From NCBI GenBank assembly GCA_964505325.1, contig CAZDHT010000046.1, positions 1 to 26,788 of the forward strand: a DNA stretch of 26,788 bases, given 5' to 3'. The notes under the pieces were generated by a model. It was not told where the DNA came from and ran no database searches. It saw only the letters and a list, made by a program, of their open reading frames with translations. The translations under genes were made by a program, and so were the position numbers. Position 1 is the first letter of the stretch. Each line of letters begins with the position of its first letter. Positions 24,074 through 26,788 of the stretch are shown piece after piece. The stretch comes from CAZDHT01 sp964505325 (lineage in GTDB: Bacteria; Planctomycetota; PUPC01).

Positions 24074-24565
24074 ATGGCGCAGAGACTCAGCCAGCGCAGA
24101 TTGCTCGTCATTGATCCGAAGCTGCAGTTCCGCTATCTCATACTGCCCCTTCTGGTGGCGACGACGACGGCGGCCTGCCTGTTCGCACTGTTCGTGTTGC
24201 AGTCAGACCAGATCAGGTGGGCGGTGCGCGACGACCCTGGCCTGCAGGACGAGATCGGCCGGCAGCAACTCCTGACGGCGCTAGCCGTGGGCGCCGTCCT
24301 GCTGGGCCACGTGACCCTGGTCGTCTGGCTCGGCCTGATCGCGTCCCACCGGGTGGCCGGCCCCCTGTACCGGCTCAAGCAGGCGATGAAACAAGTCGCT
24401 GCGGGCGACATGGGCGTCCGCATCAGGCTGAGAAGAAAGGATCAACTGACGGACGTGGCGGACATCTTCAATCGGATGATGAACGCCCTGACGGTGGAAG
24501 AAAAGGAACTCGGAGCGCCGGAGGACACGGCCGCGCCGCCGGGACCTGCCAAGCCTGGGGCCTAG
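24074..24565 (+). CDS. Two-helix membrane protein ending in a HAMP domain
   Basis: The 163 residues show a short cytosolic N-terminus, a helix at about 20-42, a short external loop (43-66), a second helix (67-90) and a HAMP domain (91-143: HRVAGPLYRLKQAMKQVAAGD, then KDQLTDVADIFNRMM). It then ends in a short Pro/Ala-rich tail with no kinase, cyclase or chemotaxis output domain. HAMP domains pass signals from membrane sensors to outputs, so this is an orphan module that may pair with a separate partner. ATG 24074 is chosen for GGAGG eight bases upstream; the frame stays open to 24020, but that GTG falls on the promoter. Its stop codon overlaps the stop of the convergent YkgJ-like gene. Confidence 0.88.
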   Translation: MAQRLSQRRLLVIDPKLQFRYLILPLLVATTTAACLFALFVLQSDQIRWAVRDDPGLQDEIGRQQLLTALAVGAVLLGHVTLVVWLGLIASHRVAGPLYRLKQAMKQVAAGDMGVRIRLRRKDQLTDVADIFNRMMNALTVEEKELGAPEDTAAPPGPAKPGA

Positions 24566-24876
24566 CGCCCGCCCGCATGTTCGAGCCGCTTCTTGTGTTG
24601 TCCCAGTTCTTCCGGCGTGCAGTGCTCGCGCGGCGGGTGGTAGTCGGGCAGGTCGCGAACGTAGGGGCAATCGGCGGGGAACACGCCCAGCGCGATTCCT
24701 TCTTCGACCGTCAAGCAGCGTGGGTTCACCTCGTGCCGGCGCTCGTAGACCGTGCAGAGACGGGTCGCGGGGTCGTAGTGCTTGCAGAAGTACGGCGTGT
24801 ACACCAGCTCGCCGTCGACGTAGATCTTGACGCAGCAGCAGCGCCCACACCGTTCGCACAGGCTGGGATCCGCCAC
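24562..24876 (-). CDS. YkgJ-family cysteine-cluster protein
   Basis: The 104-residue protein has ten cysteines, starting with CERCGRCCC (7-15) and continuing with Cys31, Cys41, Cys54, Cys70 and Cys86. This matches the YkgJ/UPF0153 family, proposed to bind zinc or an iron-sulfur cluster; its function is not established. The start is GTG 24876, two bases after the rodA stop, with GGAG six bases upstream inside rodA. It is thus the third gene of the PBP2-RodA operon. The ORF stays open much farther upstream, but that part is antisense-like noise over rodA. Both genes at this junction end in TAG on opposite strands. Confidence 0.88.
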   Translation of the reverse strand: MADPSLCERCGRCCCVKIYVDGELVYTPYFCKHYDPATRLCTVYERRHEVNPRCLTVEEGIALGVFPADCPYVRDLPDYHPPREHCTPEELGQHKKRLEHAGGR

Positions 24877-24878
24877 GG

Positions 24879-26048
24879 TTATCTCCAGAGGCCGAACGCC
24901 ACGACACTGAGTTCGCGGCGCGAGAAGGTCACCTTGGGCCGACGAAGGCCAACGTTCAACAGCAGCGAGACCCCGATGAAACACGCCAGCGTCGACGACC
25001 CGCCGTAGCTCACGAACGGCAGCGTAACCCCCACGATGGGAAGCATGCCGATGGTCATCGCGATGTTGACGAACCCCTGCGCGACGAACAGCGCCACCAC
25101 GCCGACCGCGATGAGCCGCCCGACCGGCTCGCGACAGCGCTGCGCGATGCTGAGCCCCGCGCCGGCGAGCAGCAGATACAGGATGATGATGACGTTCGCG
25201 CCCAGGAAGCCCGCCTCCTCGCAGACCACGGCGAAGATGAAATCGGTGTTCCGAAAACCCAGGTAGTTCAATCGGTTCTGCGTGCCGCGGCCCAGGCCCC
25301 GGCCTCGTCCGCGGCCGGAACCGATGGCGACCTTGGACTGAATGAGGTGGTGGAACCGCCCCACCCTCTCGGCGCGGGTCAGCTTCCGGCCCTGCTGCCG
25401 CCACGTGGTGATGCGGCTGCGCTGCGTCGGGTTCATCCCGGCCCAGACGACCGGGAGCAGGACGACCGTCGCCGCCGCCAGCAGCGCGAGATGCTTCACC
25501 CGGGCGCCCGCCACAAAGACCATCGCCACCGCCGCCGGGATGAACATCAGGGCCGTCCCCAGGTCCGGCTGTGCGGCGATCATCGCACATGGAATCGCGG
25601 CGATGGCCAGCGCCCCCAGCACCCGCTCGATCCGCCGCGACTTCCGCTCGGGCGCCAGGTAGTGCGCCAGAGCGATAATGGTGGTGATCTTAACGAGCTC
25701 CGACGGCTGAAGGCGCACGCCCCCCGGCAGGGTCAGCCAACTCCTCGCGCCGTTCACGACCCGGCCGAACAACATCACGATGACCAGCATGCCCAGGCCG
25801 AACAGGTACAGCGGCACGGACATCTCGGCAATCGAGCGGTAGCTGGGGACGAGAAGCAGCAGCGCCACCACCGTGCTCGCCGCGATCCACACGATCTGTT
25901 TCTTGGGGCTCGACGTGTAGTACCCCTTGCCGTCGTGCCCGGACCGGTACGACGCGCTCCGCATGTACGGCCAACTGAACAGCACCAGAGCGAACACGGC
26001 GACCACCACGGGCCAGTCGAGCTTCTTCAGTTGGCGAACACCAATCAT
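24879..26048 (-). CDS. rodA: RodA, SEDS peptidoglycan glycosyltransferase
   Basis: RodA polymerises lipid II into glycan strands during lateral wall growth, working with PBP2. The 389 residues form a multi-spanning membrane protein with SEDS signatures: GARSWLTLPGGVRLQPSELVK, AAQPDLGTALMF, NTDFIFAVVCEEAGFLGA and GMLPIVGVTLPFVSYGGSS. Asp269 in NTDFIFA aligns with the catalytic aspartate of RodA. An Arg/Gly-rich stretch (GRGRGRGLGRGTQ) sits in the external loop before that motif. Its ATG overlaps the PBP2 stop as ATGA, so the two are translationally coupled. Pairing with PBP2 argues for RodA rather than FtsW. Confidence 0.96.
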   Translation of the reverse strand: MIGVRQLKKLDWPVVVAVFALVLFSWPYMRSASYRSGHDGKGYYTSSPKKQIVWIAASTVVALLLLVPSYRSIAEMSVPLYLFGLGMLVIVMLFGRVVNGARSWLTLPGGVRLQPSELVKITTIIALAHYLAPERKSRRIERVLGALAIAAIPCAMIAAQPDLGTALMFIPAAVAMVFVAGARVKHLALLAAATVVLLPVVWAGMNPTQRSRITTWRQQGRKLTRAERVGRFHHLIQSKVAIGSGRGRGRGLGRGTQNRLNYLGFRNTDFIFAVVCEEAGFLGANVIIILYLLLAGAGLSIAQRCREPVGRLIAVGVVALFVAQGFVNIAMTIGMLPIVGVTLPFVSYGGSSTLACFIGVSLLLNVGLRRPKVTFSRRELSVVAFGLWR

Positions 26049-26788
26049 TTCGGATCCTGCTTCGCCTGCTCGAGCCCCAACAGATCGAGCGGCATGGCGT
26101 CGAAGATCTTCCGCGCCACCGGCGCGGCCGTGCTGCCGCCGCCCTGGCGCGCGGTGAGGCCGTCAATAGCGATGGCGAACGCCACGCGGGGCTTGTCGTG
26201 CGGCGCGTAACCCGCAAACCAGCCAACGTTGGGCTGACCGGTGCCGCGCTGAGCGGTGCTGGTCTTGCCGCACACTTTAAAGGGCCGGGTGAAGTTCTGG
26301 AACGCCCGGTTGCCCGTGCCGCCGTACTCGTTGACGACCTTGTACAGGCCGAGGCGCACGGCGTCGATCGCCCGCTTTGAAATGCCCAGCGACCGCGGCC
26401 GGCGCGGGTCGGGCAGCACCTCCGCCGCGATGCTGTCGGTGTCGAACGGCCGCAGCTCGCGGACGACCCTCGGCGGCGCAAGCACGCCGTCGTTCGCCAC
26501 GGCGGCGACCATCTGCGCCACCTGAAGCGGCGTCACCACCAGCCGGCCCTGCCCGATGGCCAGGTTGAGCAGTTCGCCGCCCCGAGCGGCGCGGGGGAAG
26601 TGCCGGTCGTGGCCGGCCTCGCCCGGGACGCTGACGCCGGTCTTGCTGCCCAGTCCGAGGCGCCGCGCCATCTCGATCAGCGCGGCGTCACCCGTCCGCT
26701 GGGCCGTGCGGTAGAAGAACACGTTGCACGAGTACTTGATCGCGTCGGTCAGCCCGAGGGTTCCGTGGCCGTAGGTTCGGTGGCAGTG
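26045..26788 (-). CDS. mrdA: Penicillin-binding protein 2, C-terminal part (runs off window)
   Basis: Only the last 247 residues lie in the window. The transpeptidase domain cross-links peptidoglycan made by RodA. Visible are GHGTLGLTDAIKYSCNVFFY with the SxN motif as Ser-Cys-Asn, then LNLAIGQGRLVVTPLQVAQM and NVGWFAGYAP, all typical of PBP2. The third active-site motif reads CGKTSTAQ: the usual Gly of KTG or KSG is Ser here (26258-26266). The nucleophile motif SxxK lies outside the window. The stop overlaps the rodA start. Whether the substitution alters beta-lactam binding or activity cannot be told from sequence alone. Confidence 0.94.
   Translation of the reverse strand, partial: HCHRTYGHGTLGLTDAIKYSCNVFFYRTAQRTGDAALIEMARRLGLGSKTGVSVPGEAGHDRHFPRAARGGELLNLAIGQGRLVVTPLQVAQMVAAVANDGVLAPPRVVRELRPFDTDSIAAEVLPDPRRPRSLGISKRAIDAVRLGLYKVVNEYGGTGNRAFQNFTRPFKVCGKTSTAQRGTGQPNVGWFAGYAPHDKPRVAFAIAIDGLTARQGGGSTAAPVARKIFDAMPLDLLGLEQAKQDPK

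Noticed and set aside
24877..25590. Long N-terminal extension of the YkgJ-like frame
   Set aside because: It lies over rodA in a shifted frame and is low-complexity; family similarity begins only after GTG 24876.

Overview
This is a GC-rich bacterial chromosome segment with dense, mostly operonic genes. I see no rRNA, tRNA, CRISPR array, transposase or phage gene. The gene content fits Planctomycetota or a close PVC-group relative. The pointers are a TPR protein carrying two RNA polymerase alpha-CTD domains, a secreted beta-helix protein with a choice-of-anchor-Q-like end and PEP-CTERM tail, a giant secreted PQQ-propeller protein ending in a CBM9-like domain, and a HEAT-repeat S41 protease. 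The phylum call is inference from gene families, not from a marker phylogeny.

Layout. Positions 1-9775 are all minus strand. Reading downstream from 9775: a PEP-CTERM beta-helix protein; the TPR/double alpha-CTD protein; QueH; a SpoIID-like lipoprotein; then a separate tgt-yajC-secDF unit and the first codons of one more gene. Positions 9977-14004 are plus strand: a strong promoter and long leader, acpP-fabF, a small cysteine protein, a probably leaderless FAD dehydrogenase, and a low-GC membrane protein whose 3' end is made of a dispersed palindrome. Then come a minus-strand GH130-like enzyme and a plus-strand smpB. The minus-strand block 15959-23904 runs from the PQQ/CBM9 giant through the coupled S41 protease to a CgeB-like glycosyltransferase. 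The window closes with an orphan HAMP membrane protein (plus strand), facing a minus-strand PBP2 (partial)-RodA-YkgJ operon.

How the genes work together. Tgt and QueH serve the first and last steps of tRNA queuosine formation; QueH is the iron-sulfur type of epoxyqueuosine reductase. YajC and the fused SecDF drive the late stage of Sec export, which the many exported proteins here need. AcpP and FabF extend fatty acids. SmpB rescues stalled ribosomes. PBP2 and RodA are the paired transpeptidase and glycosyltransferase of lateral wall synthesis, and the SpoIID-like lipoprotein may trim the same wall.

Promoters are unusually legible. Several intergenic regions hold TTGACA-like and TATAAT-like hexamers, mostly 17 bp apart, and these helped fix starts and leaders. 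The most unusual items are the TPR/double alpha-CTD protein, the acpP leader with a long anti-Shine-Dalgarno match but no well-spaced start, the leaderless promoter at 12007, altered active-site motifs in FabF and PBP2, and a palindromic repeat captured as the end of a coding sequence.
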